64,000 bases of DNA from a bacterium (GTDB lineage Bacteria > Planctomycetota > Planctomycetia > Pirellulales > Pirellulaceae), in contig WGNR01000005.1 of NCBI GenBank assembly GCA_016124445.1, forward strand, positions 62,001 to 126,000. The letters run 5' to 3'. The translations under genes and the position numbers were made by a program. The notes beneath the pieces are model-generated. The model made no database searches. It saw only the letters and a list, made by a program, of their open reading frames with translations, and was not told where the DNA came from. Within the stretch, counting starts at the first letter, position 1. Each line of letters opens with the position of its first letter. Shown here one piece after another: positions 17,995-27,346 of the stretch.

Positions 17995-19164
17995 TTAGTC
18001 CTTCTTCTCGGTTTCTGCGGTCTTCTCAGTGTCTGCAGTCGCCGCCATCGGCTGGGCGGTCGGCAGGATTTCGTCTAGTTTCTTTTGCAGCTTTTCCATC
18101 TGATCAGGCTGGCTGGTTCGGAAAGAGTCGATCACTTTCCCATCCTTGCCAACCAGAAAGACCCGGTCGCTGTGATATTGATGCGCGACTTCAATGTTGA
18201 AAAAGTCGTCGCCAATCTTTTTGATCTTGTCGAAATCGCCCCGTACGAAATACCAGCGATTGGGATCGGCCTCGAACCGCTCGGCATAACCGGCCAGCGC
18301 CGCGGCGGTGTCGTTTTCAGGATCGCACGTGATGCTAACCAGCTTCAATCCGCGGTCTTTGAATTCGTTCCGCAGGCGCGCCTTGGCCATGTTTTGCATG
18401 ACGCAGCTACCAGGGCACGACGTGTAAAAGAAACTGCCCAGCCAGTAATCTCCCAGCAGCGACTTGCTGTCGAACGGCTGCTCCAGGCTGTCGCTTAGCT
18501 CGAAGCTTTCCATCGTTTGCTTCGGCTCTTCTTTTTTGGATGGCTGATACGGCTCGGCCACCAGCTTTTCGATCAACTTCTTTGCCTTGCGGAAGTCAGT
18601 GTCTTCCGTGGCCCGGAACGCTCCTTGCAGCTTTCCTTCCTTGTCGATGATCATCAGCCGGTCGCTGTGGGTCTGGGTCTCGAACATTACCAGGAACGAG
18701 TCTTCGACAATCTTCTTCAACTTGTCCATGTCGCCGGTCAGGAAGGTCCATACGCCCTGCTGAGCCTGGAACGACTCGGCATACTGCCGCAAAACGGCAG
18801 GCGTGTCGTTGACCGGATCGCATGTGATGCTGACAAACTTAACGCCGTCGTCGGCGAACTCTTCCTGCAAGATGGCGATTTGCTGGTTCTGCATTTTGCA
18901 GATTGATGGACAGCTGGTGAAAAAGAAACTCGCGACCCACACATTGCCTTTCAGCGACGCGGTATCGAACGTCTCTTCGTCGGCCGATGTCAATTGAAAT
19001 GGCGGGATCTCGCGATCGAGCTTGACCGTTTGCCCGGTGCCGGAGTGATCGTCCTCAGGAAAGGAATTTGCGTTCTTCCCTCGGTTCATGGCAGCCCACA
19101 CCATCGTGAGCCCGACCAGAATCAACAACACGGCACAAACGGCGATTCCCGTTAACGGTTTCAT
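17995..19164 (-). CDS. Tandem-domain SCO1/SenC copper chaperone
   Basis: A 389-residue protein: N-terminal membrane anchor (about 4-24), SCO domain 1 (about 50-205) and SCO domain 2 (about 218-375), then a charged Ala/Lys/Glu tail. Each domain keeps the full copper-binding set: C85-x3-C89 and H166 in the first, C250-x3-C254 and H331 in the second, with ITCDP in both. SCO proteins deliver copper to, or reduce, the CuA site of oxidase subunit II on the outer membrane face. The start is ATG 19162-19164, overlapping the ABC permease stop (ATGA); the frame extends 13 codons upstream without support. Two SCO domains in one chain is unusual, as the family is normally a single domain of about 200 residues. 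Confidence 0.9.
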   Translation of the reverse strand: MKPLTGIAVCAVLLILVGLTMVWAAMNRGKNANSFPEDDHSGTGQTVKLDREIPPFQLTSADEETFDTASLKGNVWVASFFFTSCPSICKMQNQQIAILQEEFADDGVKFVSITCDPVNDTPAVLRQYAESFQAQQGVWTFLTGDMDKLKKIVEDSFLVMFETQTHSDRLMIIDKEGKLQGAFRATEDTDFRKAKKLIEKLVAEPYQPSKKEEPKQTMESFELSDSLEQPFDSKSLLGDYWLGSFFYTSCPGSCVMQNMAKARLRNEFKDRGLKLVSITCDPENDTAAALAGYAERFEADPNRWYFVRGDFDKIKKIGDDFFNIEVAHQYHSDRVFLVGKDGKVIDSFRTSQPDQMEKLQKKLDEILPTAQPMAATADTEKTAETEKKD

Positions 19165-20042
19165 ATCCAATCTCCTCGCCTCGTCTTTTTGGCTGCCTGA
19201 CAAGACAACGCGAACATCACTACGGCAAACAACACCGTAATGGTTACGCCCAGCCCGATACTAGGCAACCAATAACCGCCTGCGGTTTCTCCGCTTAAAA
19301 AGCTCGGGGCGACATCCGCGTGCATGATCCGCCGAATCGCACCCAATGCATAAGTAACCGGATTTAAGGTCATGACCCAACTAAGCACCCACTGCCCCGT
19401 GGACGTGGCCGACGCGCTGTCAGGCACCGGGAAGAATGCTCCGGAGAGCAGCCACAGCGGCATCAATAATAGATTCATCACGGCATGAAATCCCTGCGTC
19501 GAATCCATCCGCCAGGCCAGCCAGAAACCGAGCGAAGTCAGCCCGATTGCCGTGACCACCAGCAGAAAAAAGATCGCCAGGAACTGCCCGAGCGAAAGAC
19601 TGATGCCAATGAAAAAGCTCAACAGCAAAAACAACATGGCCTGGCCGACCGCCAGGATCGCCCCGCCCATCACTTTGCCCAGCACCATCGACCAGCGCGG
19701 AATGGGCGACACCAGCACCGATTGCAAAAAGCCTTCGTTGCGGTCCTCGATGATCGAAATTGTCGCGAAGATGGCCGTAAACAGCACAATCAATAGCAAC
19801 GTGCCGGGGAAGAAGTAAACGGTAAAGCTTTCGTCGCCGCCCCCCTGCCCTGACGCTTTGAAGACGCCAGAAAGCCCGGTGCCAAACAGCAGCCAGAAGA
19901 TAATCGGCTGCCCGATCGCCCCGACAATGCGGTTACGCTGGCGCAGAAAGCGAATGATCTCGCGGCGACATAGCGACCAGGCTGCGGCCATAGGATTGAC
20001 GGTAGGGACCATTTCCGAGGTACTACTGGCTTCCGCTTTCAT
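19161..20042 (-). CDS. ABC-2 type exporter permease
   Basis: A 293-residue permease with six hydrophobic segments and the ABC-2 pattern: ACRREIIRFLRQRNRI-type N-terminus, FFPGTLLLIVLFTAIFATISIIEDR, LVSPIPRWSMVLGKVMGGA, and a final span near 265-285. It pairs with the ATPase gene immediately upstream (4-nt overlap) and is coupled by another ATGA overlap to the tandem SCO gene. The substrate is unknown; the location inside an oxidase operon points to a role in oxidase or cofactor assembly. Confidence 0.88.
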   Translation of the reverse strand: MKAEASSTSEMVPTVNPMAAAWSLCRREIIRFLRQRNRIVGAIGQPIIFWLLFGTGLSGVFKASGQGGGDESFTVYFFPGTLLLIVLFTAIFATISIIEDRNEGFLQSVLVSPIPRWSMVLGKVMGGAILAVGQAMLFLLLSFFIGISLSLGQFLAIFFLLVVTAIGLTSLGFWLAWRMDSTQGFHAVMNLLLMPLWLLSGAFFPVPDSASATSTGQWVLSWVMTLNPVTYALGAIRRIMHADVAPSFLSGETAGGYWLPSIGLGVTITVLFAVVMFALSCQAAKKTRRGDWI

Positions 20043-20977
20043 TTCGAAACCTCCTCGGTGAATTGACGGCCGGTCATGGCGATGAAAACATCTTCCAGCG
20101 ACGGCTTAGCCAGCGTGATCGCATCAACCAGTTCGCTAGCCGATTGCATGATGGCCCGGATCGTGCCAGGCCCATCTTCCGTTTCCAAGCGAACTAGGTC
20201 ACTCACTTCGCTGGCGGCCAATCCCAGGTCGGATTGCAGCCGATCGATCAATGCTTCAGGCTGGCGCGTGCGGATCGAAATCGTGTCGCCGCCGATCGAC
20301 TCTTTCAAGGCATTGGGAGTATCGAGCGCCACCAACTTCCCTTGATCGAGGATCGCAATCCGGTCTGCCTTTTCCGCTTCCTCCAGCAAGTGCGAAGTCA
20401 GCACGACCGTGACACCTTGTTCGGTTCGCAGGTAGTCCAGGTACCGCCACATCGCCTGCCTGGCCGACGGATCGAGCCCCGTGCTCGGTTCATCCAGCAG
20501 AAGAACCTTAGGACTATGCAGCATCCCTTTGGCAAGTTCGACCCGTCGACGAAGCCCGCCGGAGAGGTCTTCAACCAGGTCGTTCTTCCGGTCGTCCAGT
20601 TCCAACTTGCCCAGCAGAAGTTGCGTTCGTTCGCGAAGCAATTCGCCCGCAACGCCATATAATGCGGCTTGCTGGTAAATGTTTTCGAGCACCGTCAGCT
20701 TCTTATCGAGGCTGGGCATTTGAAACACGACGCCGAGCTTGCGCCGTACTTCGTCTTGCTGGTTACTAACGCCATGCCCCAGGATTTGAATGTTGCCGTG
20801 GCGAAGCGGCATCAGTGTCGAGAGGAGGCGGAACAAGGTCGACTTGCCGCCCCCGTTAGGTCCGAGAAAAACGAAGATTTCGCCCGGCCGGATCGACAAC
20901 GAAACTTCGCAGAGCGCTTGCCGCTTTCCGTAAAAGTGGGAAACGTTCTCGATCGATACAGCGCTCGGAGAAATCAT
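20039..20977 (-). CDS. ABC transporter ATP-binding protein
   Basis: A 312-residue ATPase of the ABC-2/NatA/DrrA type. Walker A is GPNGGGKST (about 39-47), Q-loop is VVFQMPSLDKKLTV, signature is LSGGLRRRVELAKGM, Walker B is VLLLDEPSTGLDP and the switch His is in LTSHLLEEAEKADR. The C-terminal extension (about 225-312) is the usual DrrA-type tail. It begins 12 nt after coxD and overlaps the permease gene, so the pair is expressed with the oxidase. Confidence 0.92.
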   Translation of the reverse strand: MISPSAVSIENVSHFYGKRQALCEVSLSIRPGEIFVFLGPNGGGKSTLFRLLSTLMPLRHGNIQILGHGVSNQQDEVRRKLGVVFQMPSLDKKLTVLENIYQQAALYGVAGELLRERTQLLLGKLELDDRKNDLVEDLSGGLRRRVELAKGMLHSPKVLLLDEPSTGLDPSARQAMWRYLDYLRTEQGVTVVLTSHLLEEAEKADRIAILDQGKLVALDTPNALKESIGGDTISIRTRQPEALIDRLQSDLGLAASEVSDLVRLETEDGPGTIRAIMQSASELVDAITLAKPSLEDVFIAMTGRQFTEEVSK

Positions 20978-20989
20978 TCGCGATTCTAT

Positions 20990-21442
20990 CTAGTGAGAGG
21001 CCGGAGCCGTCGCGGCCTCGACAGTAGCGGCTTCCACGGCTTCTTCATTCGGAACCGGAGCATGCAACCAGCGGGCGTTCGAGTAATGCTCGGCACGATA
21101 ACCGATGTCGGGGATCAACATGCACAGCAAAAACACCGACATCATCGATGCAGGCACCGTCAGAATCCATTTCCAGTTGGCTTCCCACAACAAGTGCATG
21201 AAAAACAGCATCACGAGCAATGCCTTGGCACACGAAACGGCCATCATGAAAGCCATGCTGACGTTTGACGGAATGTGGGTATCCCACCACTGGAAGTAGG
21301 TCAAAAAGGAACACAAAGTCAGCAGGCACAACGCTACGAAGACCACGTAGTACTTGGTGTTCCCGTAGGTTGCATGCAGCTCTTCATCGTTGTGCAAATG
21401 CTGCTCGTCGTGCGTTGGAGGATGGGTGTCAGGCTCGCTCAC
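20990..21442 (-). CDS. coxD: Cytochrome c oxidase subunit IV (prokaryotic type)
   Basis: A 150-residue protein with a His/Asp/Glu-rich N-terminus (DTHPPTHDEQHLHNDEELH) and three membrane helices: about 31-50, 60-83 (SMAFMMAVSCAKALLVMLFFMHL) and 90-110. The AKALLVMLFFMHL block is the subunit IV/COX4_pro signature. The start is GTG at 21440-21442. It ends with an Ala/Glu-rich tail. It follows coxC by 12 nt. Confidence 0.88.
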   Translation of the reverse strand: MSEPDTHPPTHDEQHLHNDEELHATYGNTKYYVVFVALCLLTLCSFLTYFQWWDTHIPSNVSMAFMMAVSCAKALLVMLFFMHLLWEANWKWILTVPASMMSVFLLCMLIPDIGYRAEHYSNARWLHAPVPNEEAVEAATVEAATAPASH

Positions 21443-21454
21443 GGCTTGGCTTCT

Positions 21455-22669
21455 TTAAAACAGGTACAGCATCGGGAAGATGAAAATCCAGACCAGGTCG
21501 ACAAAGTGCCAATACAGTCCGGCGTTCTCGAGGTAGTGCGACTTGGAAACATCCAGCGTCGCGAACATCACCAAGCCAAAGATGATCAGCCCGATCACCA
21601 CGTGCAGGGCATGAAATCCGGTCAGCATGAAATAAGTGCTGGCCCACAAGTTGCCGCTGGGGATCACGAAGGGAAGTTCCATCCAGCTTTGATCGTGGCT
21701 GACGCCATGATTCAGCAAATGGGCATCGTCGGCCAACATCACACCGATAAAGGCCAAACGCTCGCGCATCGGCTTGGCATCCTGATCGGTTGCGGCAATA
21801 TCTTGCATGATGCCAATCTGTTTGACCTGAAGCTGGCGTTTCTCATCGTCGGAAAGCTTATTGTCCCCTTCGCTCCCCTCTTTCAACTTGGCCAGCACTT
21901 CGGTCTTTTGTTTTTCGAGATCGCTCAGCTTGCTTTCCAACTCGGCAAGCTTTGGCTTAATTGCCTTCTGTTCGTTTCGCAGTCGAGTGGCTTCGTACTC
22001 GGAAGGTTCGTGATGCCAGATCGCGTAGGCCAACGAATCAAGGATGGCCTGGGCTTCAATCGGGTTGTCGGACTGGGTTGCCGCCCTGGCCGCGTGTGCC
22101 ACACCGCCGGTCATCAACGTATTGATCAACGATTCACGCGTCAGCCCATGGGCAACTTCCTGCTGCTTCTGTTCGTCGGTCATCTCCGACCGCAGCTTTT
22201 CCAGCTTCTGCTTGACCGCAGAAACGTAGTAGACATCAGGCTGATCGTATAAACGCCGATTCTCTTTGGTCGGAAAGATCCCGTGGGCAAACTTCTCTTT
22301 GTATTCAAAGGCTTTGATCCCCAGGAAAAGACAACCCAGGCCAAAGGTCGCCATCAGCCACTTCTTGGCATGCCCCGTATTGTTTTTCCGGGAAGCCTCC
22401 AGGCTCAGCACGACCGTCAGGCTGCTGCAAATCAGAACGAACGTATTGATGGCGCCTAGCGGTTCGCTCAGGTAAACATCGTGCGGAGCCGGCCACGTTC
22501 CGGCTGGTGCTCCGAATCGAAACACCACGTAAGTACCGATCAGGGCGGCGAAAAACATGATTTCGGTCGACAGGAACAACCACAAACAAAGCTTACCCAA
22601 CGACATGGGCAAGGCCGGATGATATTCCAGCTCGACGTGGCTATCGTGCTCGTGATGCGAATCAGACAT
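21455..22669 (-). CDS. coxC: Cytochrome c oxidase subunit III with a large coiled-coil insertion
   Basis: A 404-residue protein. The ends match a heme-copper oxidase subunit III: helices at about 24-50, 72-92, 102-120 ([19 protein letters not shown]), then, near the C-terminus, [20 protein letters not shown] and [20 protein letters not shown]. Between residues about 131 and 336 is an insertion of some 205 mostly helical, charged residues (for example [20 protein letters not shown]) absent from ordinary subunit III, which is near 200 residues long. The frame is intact across the insertion. It sits between ctaB and coxD. Confidence 0.9.
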   Translation of the reverse strand: MSDSHHEHDSHVELEYHPALPMSLGKLCLWLFLSTEIMFFAALIGTYVVFRFGAPAGTWPAPHDVYLSEPLGAINTFVLICSSLTVVLSLEASRKNNTGHAKKWLMATFGLGCLFLGIKAFEYKEKFAHGIFPTKENRRLYDQPDVYYVSAVKQKLEKLRSEMTDEQKQQEVAHGLTRESLINTLMTGGVAHAARAATQSDNPIEAQAILDSLAYAIWHHEPSEYEATRLRNEQKAIKPKLAELESKLSDLEKQKTEVLAKLKEGSEGDNKLSDDEKRQLQVKQIGIMQDIAATDQDAKPMRERLAFIGVMLADDAHLLNHGVSHDQSWMELPFVIPSGNLWASTYFMLTGFHALHVVIGLIIFGLVMFATLDVSKSHYLENAGLYWHFVDLVWIFIFPMLYLF

Positions 22670-22706
22670 TCGTTGTCAGGTCTCGGATGGGAGAGAGAAT
22701 TACTCG

Positions 22707-23618
22707 TTAAACGTGATGGGGCAAAATCACCAGCAGCGTCAACTGGCAAGGCAGGTAAATCAACGACGCAAACAACAACTGCCGGGCAGAATGTTCGTCG
22801 CGTTTCGTGAAGAATCGCCACGAAGCGAGCAACATGACCATGCCACCAAGCAGCGACAGAAGCATGTACAGTACGTTGGGCATGGCAATCATCCCGACGC
22901 CAGGCACGACACTGACCAGCAGCAAGGCCATGGCACCGGAGACCGCCTGCAGACCCGCTTTCGTTCCGCTACGATCAACGACCGACCACATCTGCATGCC
23001 CCCTTGGGCGTAATCTTCGCGATACAGCCAGGCGATCGCCATAAAGTGCGGAAACTGCCAGAAGAACAAGATCGCGAACAGTGCGACCGCCCGCAGATCG
23101 AGGACCGGGTTCACCGCCAGCCAGCCCATCAACATCGGCAAGGCACCTGCGATAGCGCCGACGGTTGTGTTCCAGGGAGTTACCTGCTTCATCGGCGTGT
23201 AGATGCAAACGTAGAGCAACCAGGTGATCGCCCCGATCATCGCCGGCATCAATCCGACCGTGGCAAGCAGGTACGAGACACCGACCGAACCCAACAGGGT
23301 GCCGAACAAGGCGCTCGAGTAACGAGACAACCGTCCGCTGGGGATCGGTCGCTGCGAAGTACGATTCATTTGCGAATCGACCTGGGCTTCCAGACATTGG
23401 TTCCAAACACAGCTACTGGCGGCGACCAACGCGGTGCCGACGACGACATGAATCAAACGCAGCACATCAGGCTGTCCGTTACTGGCACAAAACGCGGCAA
23501 TCGCCACACACGCCAGCAGAAGCAACGCGATCTTTGGCTTGGTCAACTCCAGGTAGTCGCTCATTTGTTGTTTGACGCGGGTCGTCCGCTGGGTCAAAGT
23601 CACTGGACCGCTACTCAT
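22707..23618 (-). CDS. ctaB: Protoheme IX farnesyltransferase (heme O synthase)
   Basis: A 303-residue UbiA-type membrane prenyltransferase converting protoheme to heme O. The first Asp-rich motif is NQCLEAQVDSQMNRTSQRP, which carries the conserved N-x6-D-x2-M-x-R-T-x2-R-P pattern; a second conserved loop is YTPMKQVTPWNTTVGAIAGALP. About eight or nine membrane segments follow. It overlaps the ctaA stop by 4 nt (ATGA). Its product is the substrate of CtaA, encoded just upstream. Confidence 0.95.
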   Translation of the reverse strand: MSSGPVTLTQRTTRVKQQMSDYLELTKPKIALLLLACVAIAAFCASNGQPDVLRLIHVVVGTALVAASSCVWNQCLEAQVDSQMNRTSQRPIPSGRLSRYSSALFGTLLGSVGVSYLLATVGLMPAMIGAITWLLYVCIYTPMKQVTPWNTTVGAIAGALPMLMGWLAVNPVLDLRAVALFAILFFWQFPHFMAIAWLYREDYAQGGMQMWSVVDRSGTKAGLQAVSGAMALLLVSVVPGVGMIAMPNVLYMLLSLLGGMVMLLASWRFFTKRDEHSARQLLFASLIYLPCQLTLLVILPHHV

Positions 23619-24640
23619 GCCATTACCTCTTTACCTGAAGAGCTATTCGATTTGGCCGAGGAAGTTCTCTCGTGCTGGCCGCTCGTGATCCAATAACAAC
23701 GAATGCAATAAGCCGCCAGTGATACGCCGCAAGCCAAAATCAACGATCCCACCGCAACGTGGCCCGTCACGATGATCGACTGCAAACCACTTTCCCACTG
23801 AACGACAAAGCTATCGAAATTCGCGGCCCCTGGCAGGAAAGTCGGCCAGCCATACTTCACGGTGTAGGCCGCAATGCCGAGCATGATTTGCCCGAGGACC
23901 AGCAGGACTGTGAATGTCGCCGTATAACGAACCAGCTTCAGCCCCTTTTTATCGCTCCACGACACCGCGCAAAGTGCCGTTGCCAGGATGGCGACCAGCA
24001 GGGCGGTGATGACATGGAAAATCAGCGAAGCCCGAAACATCCCATGCGTCATCGCAGCAGGCACGTGCCGGATCAGCGAACCAAGCACGATCTGCAGCCA
24101 GGCCACCACCATCAGGGCAATCGAAAGCTGCAGGTAGGTTCCACCCCAGCGACTATCCTGCGGAACGATGTTCTTGATACGCCGGGAGGTAAAACATTCG
24201 ACATAAACCAGGTAGCCGAAGAACAGCGGACCAACGCAGCCATGCACGCGGGCAATGGTCGTCTTATCCCACACGACACGCAGACCGCCGAGAACGCCTT
24301 GCGCGAGCACCAGCCCCAAAGCGATCAGGCTGAGAGTGATCAGCGAGCGATCTTTTCGCCAGAGGGCCAATCCCAGGAACATCAGACACAGGAAACCGAC
24401 GGTCGAAGCCAGCAGGCGATGGCCATGTTCCAGAAACAAGTCATACGGACCGAATACCCACGTCTGCCAGGGATACAAAAACATGTTGTATCCATAGGTC
24501 GAAGGCCAATCAGGAACTGCCATGCCGCTTTTGGTCGTGGTGACCAGACCACCGATCCAAATCAGCGGGAAAGTCGCGCAGACCAGCACCATCGCCAAGC
24601 GATGTGGCCAAGGAGATTCGAGTTGCTGCGGACTATTCAT
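23615..24640 (-). CDS. ctaA: Heme A synthase
   Basis: A 341-residue polytopic protein of the CtaA/COX15 family, which oxidises heme O to heme A. Conserved blocks: IGGLVTTTKSGMAVPDWP, the heme-ligand region FLEHGHRLLAS, VHGCVGPLFF in the first half, and further His residues in VITALLVAI and HVAVGSL in the second half. About eight membrane helices. It lies 38 nt after coxA and overlaps ctaB. Confidence 0.93.
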   Translation of the reverse strand: MNSPQQLESPWPHRLAMVLVCATFPLIWIGGLVTTTKSGMAVPDWPSTYGYNMFLYPWQTWVFGPYDLFLEHGHRLLASTVGFLCLMFLGLALWRKDRSLITLSLIALGLVLAQGVLGGLRVVWDKTTIARVHGCVGPLFFGYLVYVECFTSRRIKNIVPQDSRWGGTYLQLSIALMVVAWLQIVLGSLIRHVPAAMTHGMFRASLIFHVITALLVAILATALCAVSWSDKKGLKLVRYTATFTVLLVLGQIMLGIAAYTVKYGWPTFLPGAANFDSFVVQWESGLQSIIVTGHVAVGSLILACGVSLAAYCIRCYWITSGQHERTSSAKSNSSSGKEVMA

Positions 24641-24678
24641 AAGCTTCGTGAGACCAATTCGTGAAAGGCGGCTGCGCC

Positions 24679-26457
24679 TTACTTTTCCACGGGAGGTTGG
24701 GTTTGCGGGTAGTAATCTTCCTCGGTATCAGGCGAGCTGTATTCGTACGGCCCACGATAGACGATCGGCTGGAAGTCGAAGTTGCCATGTCCAGGCGGGC
24801 TGGGTGCTTGCCATTCCAGGCCATTGGCATGCCAAGGATTTCGACCTGCCTTGGGACCAAAAAAGATGCTGTAGAAGAAGTTCACGATGAAAAAGATCTG
24901 CGAGGCGACCATCAAGATCGCACAGATCGTCATGAACTGGTTGATCGGTAGCAAGGGGCGGAACGTTTCGTAGTGATACGGATCGGCCAAGCGACGCGGG
25001 AAACCGGCGGCACCCAGAATATGCATCGTGAAGAATGTCCCGTTCAGGAAGACAAACGTCAGCAAAAAGTGAATCTTGCCGAGCGATTCGTTCATCATCC
25101 GGCCAAACATCTTGGGGAACCAGAAGTAAATCGCCCCGAAAACCGCCATCGCCGTTCCGCCAAACAGAACGTAATGGAAGTGAGCCACGATGAAGTAGGT
25201 ATCGTGAATGAAGACGTCAACCGGAGTCGCTGCCATAAAGATGCCAGACAGGCCGCCCAGCACAAACATCGAGACGAACGCCAGCGAGAACAACATCGGC
25301 GTGGTGAACTGGATCTGGCCGCCGTAAATCGTGCCGAGCCAGTTAAACGTCTTCACGGCACTGGGCAGGGCAATCATCATCGTGGCGACCATGAAGGTCA
25401 TCCCCAGGGCCGGATTCATGCCGGAAACAAACATGTGGTGCCCCCACACGATGAAGCCCAGCCCGGCGATACCGCAGATGGCATAGACCATCGGCTTGTA
25501 ACCGAACAGCGGCTTGCGCGAAAAGCAGCACAGCATTTCGGAGACCATCCCCATCGCCGGCAGCAACATGATGTAAACCGCCGGGTGCGAATAGAACCAG
25601 AACAAGTGCTGCCACAACAGCGGCTGGCCACCACCGGCAGCCATGGCGGAGTTATTCACGACCAGCCCTTCCGGAGCGAAAAACCCGGTACCAACCGTAC
25701 GATCCAGAAGCTGCATGAAACCAGCCGCGGTCAAAACGGGAAGCGCAAATGCCTGGAGCAACGCGGTGATAAACATGCCCCAGATCGTCATCGGCAGACG
25801 CATCATCGTCATGCCGGGAGCCCGCATCTGGATGATCGTTGTCAGGTAGTTAACCGAGCCCATCATCGAACTGACGCCGACGCAGGTCAGCCCGATTAAC
25901 CACATTGTCTGAGCCAGACCACTACCAGGGGCGGCATCGGTCATCGTCGATAACGGCGGATAACTGGTCCACCCGCTCGATGCACCGTTGCCTGCCACAA
26001 AGAAACTGGCCCCGAAGAAAAAGAATGCTGGCCACATCATCCAGTAGCTCATCATATTGAGCGTCGGGAAGGCCATATCTTCGGCGCCGATCATCAGCGG
26101 AATCAGGAAGTTGCCAAACGCGCCGGCCAGGATCGGAATGATCACCAGGAAGGTCATCACGGTGGCATGCATCGTGAAAAGCATGGTGTAGAACTCGGGC
26201 GAAATCTGGCCGCCTTCGGCCGAGAACAGCAGCGGGCCGATGACCGGCATGTCGCTCCAAGGCCAAGCCAACTGCCAACGAATTCCGATCGCCAATATCC
26301 CACCGATCAGGAACCATAGCAGGGTAGAAAACAGGAATTGGATCCCGATCACTTTGTGATCGCGCGAAAAGACATAGGTCGACAGAAACTCGCCGACACC
26401 AAATTCATTTCTGGCGTGGGCGTGAGCGGCCTGTCCGTCTGCGGTGATGCTACTCAT
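24679..26457 (-). CDS. coxA: Cytochrome c oxidase subunit I, A2-type
   Basis: A 592-residue heme-copper oxidase subunit I with twelve or more membrane helices, reducing O2 and pumping protons. Ligands seen: H97 (TMHATV, low-spin heme), H291 and Y295 (YSHPAVY, CuB and the His-Tyr crosslink), H340-H341 (VWGHHMFVSGM, CuB), H427 and H429 (VAHFHYVL, hemes). The YSHPAVY motif in place of GHPEVY means the D-channel Glu is absent, which is the A2-type signature. The N-terminus carries HAHARNEFG and the C-terminus is a soluble Pro/Tyr-rich tail. The start is ATG 26455-26457, 6 nt after coxB. Confidence 0.96.
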   Translation of the reverse strand: MSSITADGQAAHAHARNEFGVGEFLSTYVFSRDHKVIGIQFLFSTLLWFLIGGILAIGIRWQLAWPWSDMPVIGPLLFSAEGGQISPEFYTMLFTMHATVMTFLVIIPILAGAFGNFLIPLMIGAEDMAFPTLNMMSYWMMWPAFFFFGASFFVAGNGASSGWTSYPPLSTMTDAAPGSGLAQTMWLIGLTCVGVSSMMGSVNYLTTIIQMRAPGMTMMRLPMTIWGMFITALLQAFALPVLTAAGFMQLLDRTVGTGFFAPEGLVVNNSAMAAGGGQPLLWQHLFWFYSHPAVYIMLLPAMGMVSEMLCCFSRKPLFGYKPMVYAICGIAGLGFIVWGHHMFVSGMNPALGMTFMVATMMIALPSAVKTFNWLGTIYGGQIQFTTPMLFSLAFVSMFVLGGLSGIFMAATPVDVFIHDTYFIVAHFHYVLFGGTAMAVFGAIYFWFPKMFGRMMNESLGKIHFLLTFVFLNGTFFTMHILGAAGFPRRLADPYHYETFRPLLPINQFMTICAILMVASQIFFIVNFFYSIFFGPKAGRNPWHANGLEWQAPSPPGHGNFDFQPIVYRGPYEYSSPDTEEDYYPQTQPPVEK

Positions 26458-26463
26458 GGTTTC

Positions 26464-27264
26464 TTACTCCGCCTCGGCCAATTTGTACTGCGACAATTCC
26501 TGATCTGCGTAAGCTTTCTTCAGCCACGCATCGAAATCGTTTTTGGACTCGACGGTAATCTGTCCTTTCATCTTGTAGTGGCCCCAGCCGCACAGTTCGG
26601 CACATACGATGTCGTACTTGCCATCCTTGATCGGCTTGAACCAGACAAATTGCTTCATGCCCGGAACCACGTCTTGCTTCTCACGGAAGTTAGGCAGGAA
26701 GAAGCTATGCAACACGTCCTTGGCGGTGATTTCCAACACCACTTCTTCGTCGCGGGGAACATGCAACTCGTTGATCAGGTAGATGTCATCGGCCGTATCG
26801 AGCTTCTTGTCGTCACCTGGGTATTGGATGAGCCACTCGAACTGGCGACCAGTGACGCGCGCCAGCGGCGGCTTGGGTTGTCCGTTTTCGAGCATCGGAC
26901 GACGCATCCGGGCACCGGCCCAGGCATCCATTTGATAGATCGCCAGGAACAGCAAGATGATCGCCGGCACGACCGACCAAAGGACTTCCAGATAATGGTT
27001 GCCGTGCGAGTACTGGGCCGGCTCTTCATTCTTCTGGTGATCGTACTTCCACAAAAACCAGAACAAGCAAAGGCCGGTCACGATGAACACGATGCCGGTC
27101 AGCCACAAGATCGTATAGAACAGGTGATCGACACTATCATCGGCAACTACCAATTCCGGGAACCAGTGGCCTTCCAGCGGATACCAACCCATGGCCGCCC
27201 AAACGAAAATGGCGGTCCCAAGGACTGGGATGCTCAGAAATATAATGCTCCAGAATCTTCCCAC
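26464..27264 (-). CDS. coxB: Cytochrome c oxidase subunit II
   Basis: A 266-residue subunit II with helices at about 8-27, 48-72 and 93-113, then a CuA cupredoxin domain. CuA ligands are all present: H186 (DVLHSFFLP), C221-A-E223-L-C225-x3-H229-x2-M232 (CAELCGWGHYKM). There is no fused cytochrome c domain, so electrons must come from a separate protein, plausibly the diheme lipoprotein encoded upstream. The start is GTG at 27262-27264 with AGGAGA about 10 nt upstream. The extra N-terminal helix before the usual two is notable. Confidence 0.94.
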   Translation of the reverse strand: MGRFWSIIFLSIPVLGTAIFVWAAMGWYPLEGHWFPELVVADDSVDHLFYTILWLTGIVFIVTGLCLFWFLWKYDHQKNEEPAQYSHGNHYLEVLWSVVPAIILLFLAIYQMDAWAGARMRRPMLENGQPKPPLARVTGRQFEWLIQYPGDDKKLDTADDIYLINELHVPRDEEVVLEITAKDVLHSFFLPNFREKQDVVPGMKQFVWFKPIKDGKYDIVCAELCGWGHYKMKGQITVESKNDFDAWLKKAYADQELSQYKLAEAE

Positions 27265-27346
27265 CTGGGATTCTCCTACTATCAGCCAATGCCTACGCGA
27301 TTGAGCTGCGAAGCTTTCGCCTCGATTCTATCGGTATCAAAAAAAC

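Noticed and set aside
17995..19203. Upstream start of the tandem SCO gene
   Set aside because: The 13 extra residues precede the membrane anchor without an RBS, whereas ATG 19164 overlaps the permease stop exactly.
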